DNA of 34,251 nucleotides, taken from assembly GCA_016789405.1 (NCBI GenBank), contig JAEUPQ010000035.1, positions 1 to 34,251 of the forward strand, in the 5' to 3' direction. The notes under the pieces are model-generated. The model had not been told where the DNA came from. It did not search any database and saw only the letters and a program-made list of their open reading frames with translations. Positions within the stretch are counted from its first letter, which is position 1. Each line of letters starts with the position of its first letter. Shown piece by piece: positions 16,524 to 24,982 of this stretch. The stretch is from Lysobacteraceae bacterium. GTDB taxonomy: Bacteria > Pseudomonadota > Gammaproteobacteria > Xanthomonadales > Xanthomonadaceae. The position numbers and the translations under genes were made by a program.

Positions 16524-16546
16524 GGGCGGCCGCATTGCGGCCGCCC
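16524..16546 (+). terminator. Hairpin between precursor and MNIO genes (attenuator-like)
   Basis: GGGCGGCCGC (16524-16533) and GCGGCCGCCC (16537-16546) form a perfect 10-bp stem with an ATT loop, followed by TTCG. It lies 26 bases before the MNIO ATG. Partial termination or mRNA protection here would give more precursor than enzyme, as in many RiPP operons. Confidence 0.6.
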
Positions 16547-16571
16547 TTCGCATCCGCACCAGGCATCACCG

Positions 16572-17429
16572 ATGACGACCCCGACGCCCCTCGCCCCCCA
16601 TTCGGCCGGTCTCGGCCTGCGCCGCACGCTCCTGCCCGACATGCGCAAAGCAGCGAGCGGAAGCTTCGACTTCATCGAAGTCGCCCCCGAGAACTGGATC
16701 GGCGTCGGCGGCGCACTGGGCGATGGCTTCGCCGAACTCGCCGCACGCTATCCGGTGGTGTGCCATGGCCTCTCGCTGTCGGTCGGCGGCCCCGCGCCCC
16801 TGGACGAGACCTTCCTGGCGAAGGTGCGCCGCTTCATGGACGCGCACCGCTGCCCGCTCTACAGCGAACACCTCAGTGCCTGCGGCGACAGTCGCGGCCA
16901 GCTCTACGACCTGCTGCCCCTGCCCTTCAGCGAAGCGTCGGTGACGCATGTCGCCGGACGCATCCGCCGCGTGCAGGACATCCTCGGCCAGCGGATCGCC
17001 ATCGAGAACATCTCCTACTACGCCGCGCCCTTCCAGAAGATGCGCGAAATCGACTTCATCAACGCCGTGCTGTCGGAAGCCGACTGCCTGCTGCTGCTCG
17101 ACGTGAACAACATCGTGGTCAACGCGACCAACCATCTCTACGATCCGTCCGAATTCCTCGCCGCGCTCCCCGGCGAACGCGTCGCCTACATCCATGTCGC
17201 GGGCCACTTCGACGAGGCCGAAGACCTGAAGGTCGATACGCACGGCAGTGCGGTCAACGCCCAGGTCTGGGGCCTGCTCGAAGAGGCCTATCGCCGTTTC
17301 GGACCACGTCCGACGCTGCTGGAACGCGACTTCAACCTGCCGCCGTTTGCGGATCTCCTCGACGAACTCGGCCAGGTCCGCCGCCGCATCGCCGGCGCGG
17401 CGACGCAGGGACAACGACATGCCGCCTGA
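16572..17429 (+). CDS. DUF692 multinuclear non-heme iron oxidative enzyme (MNIO; BufB/HvfB/MbnB-like)
   Basis: A 285-residue TIM-barrel protein of the DUF692 family. MNIOs use two or three iron ions and O2 to turn peptide cysteines into heterocycles. Conserved His, Glu, Asp and Asn clusters at strand ends are all present: EVAPENW (36-42), CHG (64-66), SEHL (98-101), IENISYY (144-150), LLDVNN (175-180), HVAGH (208-212), DTHG (222-225) and LERD (250-253). Known MNIOs draw their iron ligands from such motifs. The length is typical. It overlaps the DUF2063 gene by 11 bases. By neighbourhood the substrate is the EGKCG/EF-hand precursor. Whether the product is a thio-oxazole or an oxazolone/thioamide cannot be told from sequence. 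Confidence 0.93.
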   Translation: MTTPTPLAPHSAGLGLRRTLLPDMRKAASGSFDFIEVAPENWIGVGGALGDGFAELAARYPVVCHGLSLSVGGPAPLDETFLAKVRRFMDAHRCPLYSEHLSACGDSRGQLYDLLPLPFSEASVTHVAGRIRRVQDILGQRIAIENISYYAAPFQKMREIDFINAVLSEADCLLLLDVNNIVVNATNHLYDPSEFLAALPGERVAYIHVAGHFDEAEDLKVDTHGSAVNAQVWGLLEEAYRRFGPRPTLLERDFNLPPFADLLDELGQVRRRIAGAATQGQRHAA

Positions 17430-18198
17430 ATCCCCTGCCGACAGTTTCGCGATCCAGCAGGATGCGCTGGCAGCGCACATCCGCGACCCCGAGCATGTCC
17501 CGCCCCCGCCCGGCATCGAGGAGCGACGACTGAAGATCTACCGCGAACTGTTCTTCAACAACGTCGAAAGCCTGCTTGCCGGCAATTTCCCCGTGCTGCG
17601 CCGCATCCACGGCGACGACGGCTGGCGCAGGCTGATCCGCGACTTCTACCGCGACCACGATTGCCAGACGCCATTGTTCACGGAACTGGCGCGCGAATTC
17701 ATGCGCTACCTCGATGCGCGAGCCGAGACCGACGCTGGTCGCGACGATCCGCCCTGGCTGCGCGAGCTGGCGCACTACGAGTGGGTCGAACTGGCCCTGC
17801 AGATCAGCGAAGCCCGGATCGAGGACGCGCCGCATGACCCGCAGGGCGACCTGCTGTCTGGCGCGCCGGTGGTCTCGCCGCTGGCCTGGCCGCTGGCCTA
17901 CGCATGGCCCGTGCACCGCATCGGCCCCGAATTCCTCCCGGACGCGCCACCAGACACCCCGACCCTGCTCATGCTGCGCCGCGAGCTCGACGGCAACGTC
18001 AGCTTCCACGCACTGACGCCGCTGGTCTTCCGCCTGCTCCAGCGCCTGGAGGAAACGCCCGACCTGTCCGGCGCCGACCAGCTGCGCGCGCTCGCTGCGG
18101 AAGCCGGCGCCCCCGACGCCGACGCTTTCGTCGCCGATGGGGCGCGCATGCTCGCAAGCTTGCGCGCCGAGGGCACCCTGCTGGGGACCGCCACCTGA
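17419..18198 (+). CDS. DUF2063 MNIO partner protein (BufC/HvfC-like)
   Basis: A 259-residue protein with a DUF2063 N-terminal domain. [13 protein letters not shown] (14-26) opens it, then [25 protein letters not shown] (36-60) and a helix ending FMRYLDA near residue 100. A second, mixed domain follows ([19 protein letters not shown] and [15 protein letters not shown]). In HvfBC and BufBC systems this partner binds the precursor and presents it to the MNIO. The ATG at 17419 overlaps the MNIO stop by 11 bases, so translation is coupled; longer starts in the frame are arginine-rich shadow. A 7-bp hairpin (18215-18221 with 18229-18235) follows and may end the operon. Confidence 0.88.
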   Translation: MPPESPADSFAIQQDALAAHIRDPEHVPPPPGIEERRLKIYRELFFNNVESLLAGNFPVLRRIHGDDGWRRLIRDFYRDHDCQTPLFTELAREFMRYLDARAETDAGRDDPPWLRELAHYEWVELALQISEARIEDAPHDPQGDLLSGAPVVSPLAWPLAYAWPVHRIGPEFLPDAPPDTPTLLMLRRELDGNVSFHALTPLVFRLLQRLEETPDLSGADQLRALAAEAGAPDADAFVADGARMLASLRAEGTLLGTAT

Positions 18199-18273
18199 TT
18201 CCTGCAGCGGCATCGCGGCGCGCACGATGCGCCGCAGTCCGTCGGCACGGACGCGTCTGTTACCCTTTCGCCC

Positions 18274-18909
18274 ATGAGCGAAACAGCCGTGGTCCCATCA
18301 CCCGTCGTCCGAAAGAAGATGTCCGAGCGGTTCCGGGGCTACCTCCCGGTCGTGGTCGACGTCGAGACCGGCGGTTTCGACTGGAACCGCCATGCGCTGC
18401 TCGAGATCGCGGTCCAGCCGATCGATTTCGATGAAGACGGTCGCCTGGTGCCCGGCGAGATCGCCAGTGCCCATCTGGTGCCGGCCCCCGGCACCGAGAT
18501 CGATCCCAAGTCGCTCCAGGTCACCGGCATCAAGCTGGACCACCCGTTCCGCCTGGCCAAGGCCGAGAAGGACGCGCTGGACCACGTCTTCGCGACGGTG
18601 CGCGCTGCTGTCCGCAAGCATGACTGCCAGCGCGCGATCCTGGTCGGCCACAATGCCCACTTCGACCTCAACTTCCTGAACGCTGCCGTCGCGCGCACAC
18701 AGCACAAGCGCAACCCGTTCCACCCGTTCAGCGTGTTCGACACCGTCAGCCTCGCCGGCATCGCCTACGGGCAGACCGTGCTCGCGCGCGCGGTGATGGC
18801 CGCCGGACTTTCGTGGAACGGCGAGGAAGCCCACTCCGCCGTGTACGACACCAAGCGCACCGCCGAGCTGTTCTGCAAGATCGTGAACGCGTGGCCGCAG
18901 ATGGGCTGA
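18274..18909 (+). CDS. rnt: Ribonuclease T, 3'-5' exoribonuclease
   Basis: A 211-residue DEDDh exonuclease that trims tRNA and other stable RNA 3' ends. The acidic motifs are DVETGGF (Exo I), [11 protein letters not shown] (Exo II) and [14 protein letters not shown] (Exo III, with the catalytic His). RYLP-like [15 protein letters not shown] and [23 protein letters not shown] are family hallmarks. The length matches E. coli RNase T (215). GTTACCCTTT, 20-odd bases before the ATG, could be a -10 region. It is separated from the MNIO operon by 75 bases. Confidence 0.95.
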   Translation: MSETAVVPSPVVRKKMSERFRGYLPVVVDVETGGFDWNRHALLEIAVQPIDFDEDGRLVPGEIASAHLVPAPGTEIDPKSLQVTGIKLDHPFRLAKAEKDALDHVFATVRAAVRKHDCQRAILVGHNAHFDLNFLNAAVARTQHKRNPFHPFSVFDTVSLAGIAYGQTVLARAVMAAGLSWNGEEAHSAVYDTKRTAELFCKIVNAWPQMG

Positions 18910-18985
18910 CCTCCCTCGGAAGAGCCGGCTTTCAAGCACTGCCTTGGCAACGACGCGACAATCAGATCGTTGCAGCTCTTGGGCA

Positions 18986-19627
18986 TCAGCGCGAAAAGGC
19001 TATGCACACAACTTCGGAACCCTTCCGCTGACGACAGACTTCTATCAGATCACCGAGAACTTCGACGAGCATGTCCAGAGTCATCCCATCCAGAGCGTAC
19101 TCCTCACTGCGTAGCCAGTATTCTCTCCAGCGCGGTCGCCAAAGACCGTATCGTGCGCAGACCGGCTCTCCCTGGTAGATCGACATGATCGTTTCATGCC
19201 AACTGGCGGCAACCCTCTCCCACTCGCACTCAGGCATCTGAGCCAGAACACGCGCTAACTCTCGGTCGAGTTGCCAGACGCCTTCCAGAAAGAAACCGTC
19301 ACGCGAATGCAGTGCTGGCTCAACTTCAAGCACCGTACCGAGTTCATCGAAAGCGCGTGGACTCACGCCGAAAAATGCCGAGGAACATCGAAATTCCGAT
19401 AGCGGAAGCATTCCTGTACGGAATCGCATTGCGTCATCGCAAACGAACAGGACGCCCCCGCACTCGGTCTCCAGTACATTGCACTCCGGCACACGTGTCT
19501 GCTGCGTGTAATCGAAGCCACATTCCAACGGAAACAACATCAACGTCTCACGGTCGCACCAGTCTAGGCTGCGCGGAATACGGAAGTGTGTGTAGAACTC
19601 ACCGAATTCATCAATCGGATCGAACAC
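18986..19627 (-). CDS. Orphan hypothetical protein in an AT-richer island
   Basis: A protein of about 213 residues that I do not recognise. The likely start is GTG 19625-19627, because AAAGGGGG just upstream is a good ribosome site and the sequence turns protein-like from FDPIDEFGEFYTHF. Going further up the frame enters arginine-rich shadow of the next gene. It has seven or more cysteines, is acidic and aromatic-rich (EWERVAASWHETIMSIYQGEP, RPRWREYWLRSEEYAL), and shows no signal peptide or membrane span. Base composition differs from the surroundings: 30 of 60 bases are G or C in 19381-19440. The C-terminal helix MTLDMLVEVLGDLIEVCRQR suggests a small cytosolic protein of immunity or accessory type. 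This is a guess. Confidence 0.6.
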   Translation of the reverse strand: MFDPIDEFGEFYTHFRIPRSLDWCDRETLMLFPLECGFDYTQQTRVPECNVLETECGGVLFVCDDAMRFRTGMLPLSEFRCSSAFFGVSPRAFDELGTVLEVEPALHSRDGFFLEGVWQLDRELARVLAQMPECEWERVAASWHETIMSIYQGEPVCARYGLWRPRWREYWLRSEEYALDGMTLDMLVEVLGDLIEVCRQRKGSEVVCIAFSR

Positions 19628-19647
19628 AAATCCCCCTTTCAGATCGC

Positions 19648-19905
19648 CTACTGCGGCTCCCTGCGCTTCCGCACACCCCGCACGATCCCGTACACGCTGA
19701 TCGCGATCCACGTGCACTGCAGCAGGGCGACGGCGACGTTGAAGCCGCCGGCCAGCGAGACGAGGATGCAGCCGGAGCCGGCGATGTTGAGCCACTGGTA
19801 GGTCCGGCTGGTGCCGGACAGCCGCCCGCTTTGCAGCATGAAATAGCTGCCCACGACAATCACCGTGCCGAGAAGGCCGACGAGGTCGTACCAGTGCAGG
19901 TTCAT
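19648..19905 (-). CDS. Small inner-membrane protein, three predicted spans (CBU_0592-like)
   Basis: An 85-residue membrane protein: span 1 LVGLLGTVIVVGSYFML (8-24), span 2 WLNIAGSGCILVSLAGGF (38-55), span 3 VALLQCTWIAISVYGIVRG (59-77), then a positively charged end (RKRREPQ). It resembles the small CBU_0592-type family, whose function is unknown. The ATG at 19903-19905 begins MNLHWYDLVG, right after a sharp change from arginine-rich shadow sequence. It lies 16 bases downstream of the rlmB stop and probably shares its transcript. Confidence 0.75.
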   Translation of the reverse strand: MNLHWYDLVGLLGTVIVVGSYFMLQSGRLSGTSRTYQWLNIAGSGCILVSLAGGFNVAVALLQCTWIAISVYGIVRGVRKRREPQ

Positions 19906-19921
19906 GGCGCCCGCGCTGCGG

Positions 19922-20680
19922 TCACTGCCGCTGGCGCACCGCCTCGAACAGCGCCACGCCGCTGGCGACGGAGACGTTGAGGCTTTCAACGCCCGGGGAA
20001 TGCGCGAGCCCCGGCATCGGAATGGTGACGAGCTGGTCGCAGTGTTCGCGGGTGAGTCGACGCAGGCCGTCCGCTTCTCCGCCCAGGGCCAGCGCGACGT
20101 TGCCGCGCAGGTCGATCGAATACAGCGACGCGGTGGCTTCGCCTGCCAGGCCGTAGATCCACACGCCCATCTGCTGCAGGTCGCGCATCGCACGCGCGAG
20201 GTTGGTCACGCGCACCACCGGAATGCTGTCGGCCGCACCTGCCGAGGTCTTGCGCACGGTGGCATTGACCTGCACCGCCTTGTCCTTCGGGATGACCACC
20301 GCAGTGACACCCGCCGCCGCCGCGCTGCGCAGGCAGGCGCCGAGGTTGTGCGGATCCTGCACGCCGTCCAGCACCAGCAGCAGCGCCTTGCCTGCGGCGG
20401 CTTCGACCAGTTCGGCCAGATCGTCCTCGTTGTAGGTCTTGGAGGCCGCGTATCGGGCGACAACGCCCTGGTGACGCAGGCCGCCGGCGACGCCGTCGAG
20501 GGCATTGGTCGCGACCCGGCGCACGTCGATGTCCTTGCGGCGGGCGTTTTCCTCGATCTCGGTCAGGCGCGGGTTCTTCGCGCCGGCTTCGATCAGGACT
20601 TCACGGACATGGTCCGCATCGTGTTCGACCGCCGCGGCAACCGCATTGATGCCGGCGATCCATTGGGATGATTTGCTCAT
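19922..20680 (-). CDS. rlmB: 23S rRNA (guanosine-2'-O-)-methyltransferase RlmB
   Basis: A 252-residue SpoU/TrmH-family (SPOUT) enzyme that methylates the ribose of G2251 in the peptidyl-transferase P-loop of 23S rRNA (E. coli numbering). Visible are the N-terminal L30-like substrate-binding domain (IAGINAVAAAVE), motif 1 LDGVQDPHNLGACLRSA (about 104-120), motif 2 ALALGGEADGLRRLTREHCD and the knot motif 3 SLNVSVASGVALFEAVRQ. The E. coli protein reads MGAEGEGM where this one has LGGEADGL, a mild change. The length fits. Confidence 0.95.
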   Translation of the reverse strand: MSKSSQWIAGINAVAAAVEHDADHVREVLIEAGAKNPRLTEIEENARRKDIDVRRVATNALDGVAGGLRHQGVVARYAASKTYNEDDLAELVEAAAGKALLLVLDGVQDPHNLGACLRSAAAAGVTAVVIPKDKAVQVNATVRKTSAGAADSIPVVRVTNLARAMRDLQQMGVWIYGLAGEATASLYSIDLRGNVALALGGEADGLRRLTREHCDQLVTIPMPGLAHSPGVESLNVSVASGVALFEAVRQRQ

Positions 20681-20751
20681 GGCGCTATTGTGCCCGGACC
20701 TCTGCGGATTTGCCCTATGATCCGCGCCCGCACCGACGTCCCGACCCCACG

Positions 20752-21999
20752 ATGACCACCCCCGCTCCAGAGACCACCCGCATCGCGATCATCGGCGGCG
20801 GCCCCGCCGGCCTGATGGCGGCCGAGGTCGCGATCACGGCCGGGCTGCAGGTGGACGTGTTCGAGGCAAAGGGCTCGGTCGGTCGCAAGTTCCTGATCGC
20901 CGGCAAGGGCGGGCTCAACCTCACCCACGGCGAATCGCGCCCGGACTTCGACGGTCGCTACGGCGAGCGTGCCGGCGAGATCGCGCGCTGGCTCGATGTC
21001 TTCGATGGCGAGGCCCTGCGTGCGTGGGCGCGCGGGCTGGGCGTCGAAACCTACGTCGGTACCTCCGGCCGGGTATTCCCGAACGACCGCAAGGCTGCGC
21101 CGCTGCTGCGCGGCTGGGTGCGTCGCCTGCGCGACGCCGGCGTCCGCTTCCACGTGCAGCACCGCTGGCTCGGCTGGACCGACGAGGGCGCGCTGCGCTT
21201 CGCCACGCCGGCTGGCGAGCACCTCGTGCGTGCGGACGCGACCGTGCTCGCGCTCGGCGGCGCGAGCTGGCCCGAACTGGGGTCCGATGGTGCGTGGGTC
21301 GATCTGCTGGCGCAGCGCGGCATCGAGATCGCACCGCTGCGCGCCTCGAACTGCGGCTTCGACATCGGCTGGAGCGCGGTACTCGCGGAGAAGCATGCCG
21401 GTGCGCCGCTGAAACCGGTGGTCGCGCACTGGAACGACGACGACGGCGCCCCTCGATCGCTGCAGGGCGAATGCGTGCTCACCGCGACCGGCGTCGAAGG
21501 CAGCCTGATCTATGCATTGTCGGCGATGCTGCGCGAGCGCATCGCCCGCGATGGCGAGACGACCTTGTGGCTGGACCTGGCGCCGGGCCGCGACGAAACC
21601 CGACTGATCCGCGACCTGCGGATGCCGCGCGGCAAGCGCAGCATCGGCGATCACCTGAAGCGACAGACCGGATTGGATGCCGCGAAGGCAGCGCTGGTCT
21701 TCGAAATGCTCCCGCGCGACGCGATGGACGATGCCGCGCGCGTCACGGCGATCATCAAGCGCTGCCCGCTGCTCCTGCAGGCGACCCGCCCGGTTGCCGA
21801 GGCCATCAGCACCGCCGGCGGCGTGCGTCTGGAAGCCTTCGACGACACGCTGCAACTCAAGGCGATGCCCGGCGTGTTCTGCGCCGGGGAGATGCTCGAC
21901 TGGGAAGCCCCGACCGGCGGCTACCTGCTCACCGCCTGCTTCGCCAGCGGGCTGATTGCAGGGCGTGGCGCGGTGGCGTCGATCAAAGCAGGCTCGTAA
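20752..21999 (+). CDS. FAD-dependent oxidoreductase, HI0933/TIGR03862-like flavoprotein
   Basis: A 415-residue flavoprotein. The N-terminal dinucleotide-binding motif is IAIIGGGPAGLMAAE (about 11-25), followed by the family block GSVGRKFLIAGKGGLNLTHGE and, near the end, CAGEMLDWEAPTGGYLLTACFASG. These HI0933-like proteins (BaiN relatives) bind FAD; their substrates are mostly unknown. The ATG at 20752 follows TATGAT at 20716-20721, a possible -10. It is divergent from rlmB and converges on rnr. A small GC hairpin (CGGGGC/GCCCCG, 22008-22021) separates the convergent stops. Confidence 0.88.
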   Translation: MTTPAPETTRIAIIGGGPAGLMAAEVAITAGLQVDVFEAKGSVGRKFLIAGKGGLNLTHGESRPDFDGRYGERAGEIARWLDVFDGEALRAWARGLGVETYVGTSGRVFPNDRKAAPLLRGWVRRLRDAGVRFHVQHRWLGWTDEGALRFATPAGEHLVRADATVLALGGASWPELGSDGAWVDLLAQRGIEIAPLRASNCGFDIGWSAVLAEKHAGAPLKPVVAHWNDDDGAPRSLQGECVLTATGVEGSLIYALSAMLRERIARDGETTLWLDLAPGRDETRLIRDLRMPRGKRSIGDHLKRQTGLDAAKAALVFEMLPRDAMDDAARVTAIIKRCPLLLQATRPVAEAISTAGGVRLEAFDDTLQLKAMPGVFCAGEMLDWEAPTGGYLLTACFASGLIAGRGAVASIKAGS

Positions 22000-22022
22000 G
22001 GCAGGCTCGGGGCCCGCCCCGC

Positions 22023-24545
22023 TCAATACTTCTGCTTCTGCCGCTTCGCCGGCTGCCCACGTGGCGGTGGCGGCTTCACGCCACGTTCCTCGGCAAGACG
22101 GAAGTCGATCTTGCGCTCCTCCAGGCTGGCCTTGAGCACGACGATGCTGACGCGGTCGCCGAGGCGGAACACGCGACCCACGCGTTCGCCGCTGAGCGTC
22201 TTGCGGATCGGATCGAAGTGGTAGTAGTCGTGCGGCAGCTGCGTCACGTGGACCAGGCCGTTGACCTTCGATGCGTCCAGCTCGACGAACAGGCCGAAGC
22301 TGGTGACGCCGCTGATGACGCCATCGAATTCACCGCCGACGTGCTTCTCCATCCAGGCGGCACGGTAGCGCTCGTCGACCTCGCGCTCGGCCTCGTCGGC
22401 ACGACGCTCGCGCTCGGAGCACTGCAGGGTCAGCGCACCCATCGCGCCCTGCGAATACGCGAACGAATCCGCCTTGCCGCCAAGCAACGCATGCTTGATC
22501 GCACGATGCCCCAGCAGGTCGGGATAGCGGCGGATCGGCGAGGTGAAGTGCGCGTAGGCCTCCAGCGCCAGGCCGAAGTGGCCGACGTTGTCCGGCGAGT
22601 ACACCGCCAGCGATTGCGTGCGCAGCAGCACCGATTCCAGCAGCGCGACATCGGCGCGGTCGCGGATCTTGGTCAGCAGCGCGGTGAAATCGCGCGGTTC
22701 GACCTTGGCCCACGGCGGCATGCGCAGCTTGAATTCCTTGAGGAACTCCAGCAGGTCGGCGTACTTGCTCTCCGGCGGCTTCTCGTGGATGCGATACGGC
22801 GCCGGGATCTTCTTCTTCAGCAGGTAGCGCGCGGCTTCGACGTTCGCCGCGATCATGCATTCCTCGATCAGCTTGTGCGCGTCGTTGCGCTGGAGCATGC
22901 CCGCCTGCACGACTTCACCCTGCGGCCCGAGGACGAAACGCACCTCGCCCGATTCGAACTCGATGGCACCGCGCGCCTTGCGGGCTTTCGCCAGCACCTG
23001 GTAAAGCTGGTGCAGGCGCTCGACCTGCGGCATCAGCGAACCCATCTTCGCGATGGCTTCCTCGTCGCCCTCGCCCACCGCGTTCCAGACCTGGGTATAG
23101 GTCAGGCGAGCATGCGAATGCATCACCGCTTCGTAGAACTTCGATTTCGTGACTTCGCCGTCGAAATCGACCTGCATGTCGCACACGAAGCACAGGCGAT
23201 CGACCTTCGGATTCAGCGAACAGATGCCGTTCGAGAGCGTCTCCGGCAGCATCGGCACCACGAAGCCCGGGAAATACACCGAGGTCGCGCGCAGCTGCGC
23301 CTCGTCGTCCAGCGGCGCGCCGGGGCGGACGTAGTGCGATACATCGGCGATGGCGACGATCAGGCGGAATCCGCTCTTGTTCGGTTCGCAGTACACCGCG
23401 TCGTCGAAATCCTTGGCGTCCTCGCCGTCGATCGTGACGAGCGGGAGCTTGCGCAGGTCGACGCGCCCTTCGATGTCGGCAGCGGTCACCTCCAGCGGCA
23501 CCGCCATCGCCTCGGCGATCACCTGCGGCGGGAATTCGTGCGGCAGGTCGTGTCCGTGGATGGCGGCCTCGACCACCAGCGACGGCGTGAGCTTGTCGCC
23601 GAGCACGGTCAGCACGCGACCGATCGGCGGGCGGTAGGCATCGGGCGCGTGCACGATCTCGCAGACGACCAGCTGGCCGTTGCGCGCATCCAGGCGGGCA
23701 TCGACCGGAATCTGCACGTTGCGCTGGATCCGTGCGTCATCGGGAACGACATAGCTGATGCCGGCTTCCAGCGTGAAGCGACCGATCAGGCGAGTGAGCC
23801 GCCGCTCCAGCACTTCGACGATGGCGCCTTCGCGGCGACCACGACGGTCGAGGCCGGTGACGCTGACCATGACGCGGTCGCCGTGCAGGACCTTGCGCAT
23901 CTCCATGGGCGGCAGGAACACGTCGTCACCGCTCACGCCGTCCGGACGCAGGAAGCCGAAGCCGTCGGGGTTGGCGATCACCGTGCCGGGGATCAGGTTC
24001 AGGCGCTCGGTCGGCGCGTAGCCGCCTCGGCGGTTCTGCAGGAGCTGGCCGTCGCGAACCATCGCCGCGAGGCGCTTGCCCAGGGCTTCACGGCGTTCGA
24101 AGGTGTCGAGCCCCAGGGTATCGGCGATGGTCTCGGCCAATGCGGGGCCGTCGGCGCCCGCGAGCAGCTCGAGGATCGCTTCGCGACTGGGAATGGGGTC
24201 GGCGTAACGCTGGGCCTCGCGGGCCGCGTGCGGATCCTGGAACCGGCCCGACTGGGTCTCGGGCATGCGCGGCGCGCGGGTCGGATGCGTGGCGACCGGC
24301 TTCGAAGGGCCGCGACCGGACTTGGCCGACGGAAGATCGGGCATCCAGGGAACGGTCTTCTTGGGTTTGCCTCGAACCGAGGACTTGGACGGCTCGACAG
24401 CGGGCCGTGCGGACTTGGCCGGCTTGCCTTTCGCGGGTGGGCGCGCTGGCGCCGGAGCCGCAGTCTTGACCGTCGATTTCGGAGATGCGCCGCGGGCGGC
24501 GCGCGTGGCACGGGGGCCGGTGTTCTTATTGGTTTTCTTGGACAT
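22023..24545 (-). CDS. rnr: Ribonuclease R, 3'-5' exoribonuclease
   Basis: An 840-residue RNase II-superfamily enzyme that degrades structured RNA. From about residue 115 the usual order is seen: a helix-turn-helix/cold-shock part (YADPIPSREAILELL, LNLIPGTVIANPDGFGFLRPDG), the RNB domain with VTIDGEDAKDFDDAVY (catalytic Asp cluster), SVYFPGFVVPMLPETLSNGICSL, YAHFTSPIRRYPDLLGHRAI, and an S1 domain near the end (GVISGVTSFGLFVELD). The first 110 residues are an unusual tail rich in Lys, Pro, Ala and Ser. The ATG at 24543-24545 is the first Met that gives a plausible tail. It converges with the flavoprotein gene. Confidence 0.96.
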   Translation of the reverse strand: MSKKTNKNTGPRATRAARGASPKSTVKTAAPAPARPPAKGKPAKSARPAVEPSKSSVRGKPKKTVPWMPDLPSAKSGRGPSKPVATHPTRAPRMPETQSGRFQDPHAAREAQRYADPIPSREAILELLAGADGPALAETIADTLGLDTFERREALGKRLAAMVRDGQLLQNRRGGYAPTERLNLIPGTVIANPDGFGFLRPDGVSGDDVFLPPMEMRKVLHGDRVMVSVTGLDRRGRREGAIVEVLERRLTRLIGRFTLEAGISYVVPDDARIQRNVQIPVDARLDARNGQLVVCEIVHAPDAYRPPIGRVLTVLGDKLTPSLVVEAAIHGHDLPHEFPPQVIAEAMAVPLEVTAADIEGRVDLRKLPLVTIDGEDAKDFDDAVYCEPNKSGFRLIVAIADVSHYVRPGAPLDDEAQLRATSVYFPGFVVPMLPETLSNGICSLNPKVDRLCFVCDMQVDFDGEVTKSKFYEAVMHSHARLTYTQVWNAVGEGDEEAIAKMGSLMPQVERLHQLYQVLAKARKARGAIEFESGEVRFVLGPQGEVVQAGMLQRNDAHKLIEECMIAANVEAARYLLKKKIPAPYRIHEKPPESKYADLLEFLKEFKLRMPPWAKVEPRDFTALLTKIRDRADVALLESVLLRTQSLAVYSPDNVGHFGLALEAYAHFTSPIRRYPDLLGHRAIKHALLGGKADSFAYSQGAMGALTLQCSERERRADEAEREVDERYRAAWMEKHVGGEFDGVISGVTSFGLFVELDASKVNGLVHVTQLPHDYYHFDPIRKTLSGERVGRVFRLGDRVSIVVLKASLEERKIDFRLAEERGVKPPPPRGQPAKRQKQKY

Positions 24546-24648
24546 TGGCGCCGAGTATACGTGTCCAGCCCCGGATCGGAACCGCCGGGCGCGACCATTG
24601 GGCGGAACAGCCGGATCGAAGGCCATGAAATTTTTTCGACATCAACCG

Positions 24649-24678
24649 TTGACATCGTGTCCGCCGCGACGCAACATA
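24649..24678 (+). promoter_or_regulatory. Candidate promoter of tRNA-Leu
   Basis: A perfect -35 TTGACA (24649-24654) is followed about 17-18 bases later by the A/T-richer CAACATA (24672-24678). A GC-rich stretch (GCGCCCC) then leads to the tRNA, as in discriminators of stringently controlled stable-RNA promoters. The -10 match is poor. Confidence 0.5.
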
Positions 24679-24689
24679 CGCGCCCCGAT

Positions 24690-24774
<85 letters not shown>

Positions 24775-24785
24775 AGATCGGAAAG

Positions 24786-24811
24786 AAAACCCTGCGAAAG
24801 CGGGGTTTTTT
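24786..24811 (+). terminator. Rho-independent terminator of tRNA-Leu
   Basis: AAAACCC-TGC, GAAA loop, GCG-GGGTTTTTT: a GC stem with a GAAA tetraloop, one mismatch and a run of six T (24806-24811), starting 12 bases after the tRNA. Confidence 0.85.
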
Positions 24812-24936
24812 GTTGCCCGGAGAAAAGTACGATCGCGCTTTCGATGCATCCGGCAACGCATGTCCTGATCGCCGATGGCCGCGGCATGACATGCCTGTCG
24901 CGATCATGCCGCGACGCGAACCCCGAACGAACATGC

Positions 24937-24963
24937 GCATGCCGGGCACGCCACCCGGCATGC
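24937..24963 (-). terminator. Hairpin after the TonB-dependent receptor gene
   Basis: A perfect 10-bp stem, GCATGCCGGG (24937-24946) with CCCGGCATGC (24954-24963), loops over seven bases. It lies 20 bases past the receptor stop on the minus strand. A T-tract is lacking on that side, so it is only terminator-like. Confidence 0.55.
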
Positions 24964-24982
24964 CCGGCGAGCGGACGGCTGC

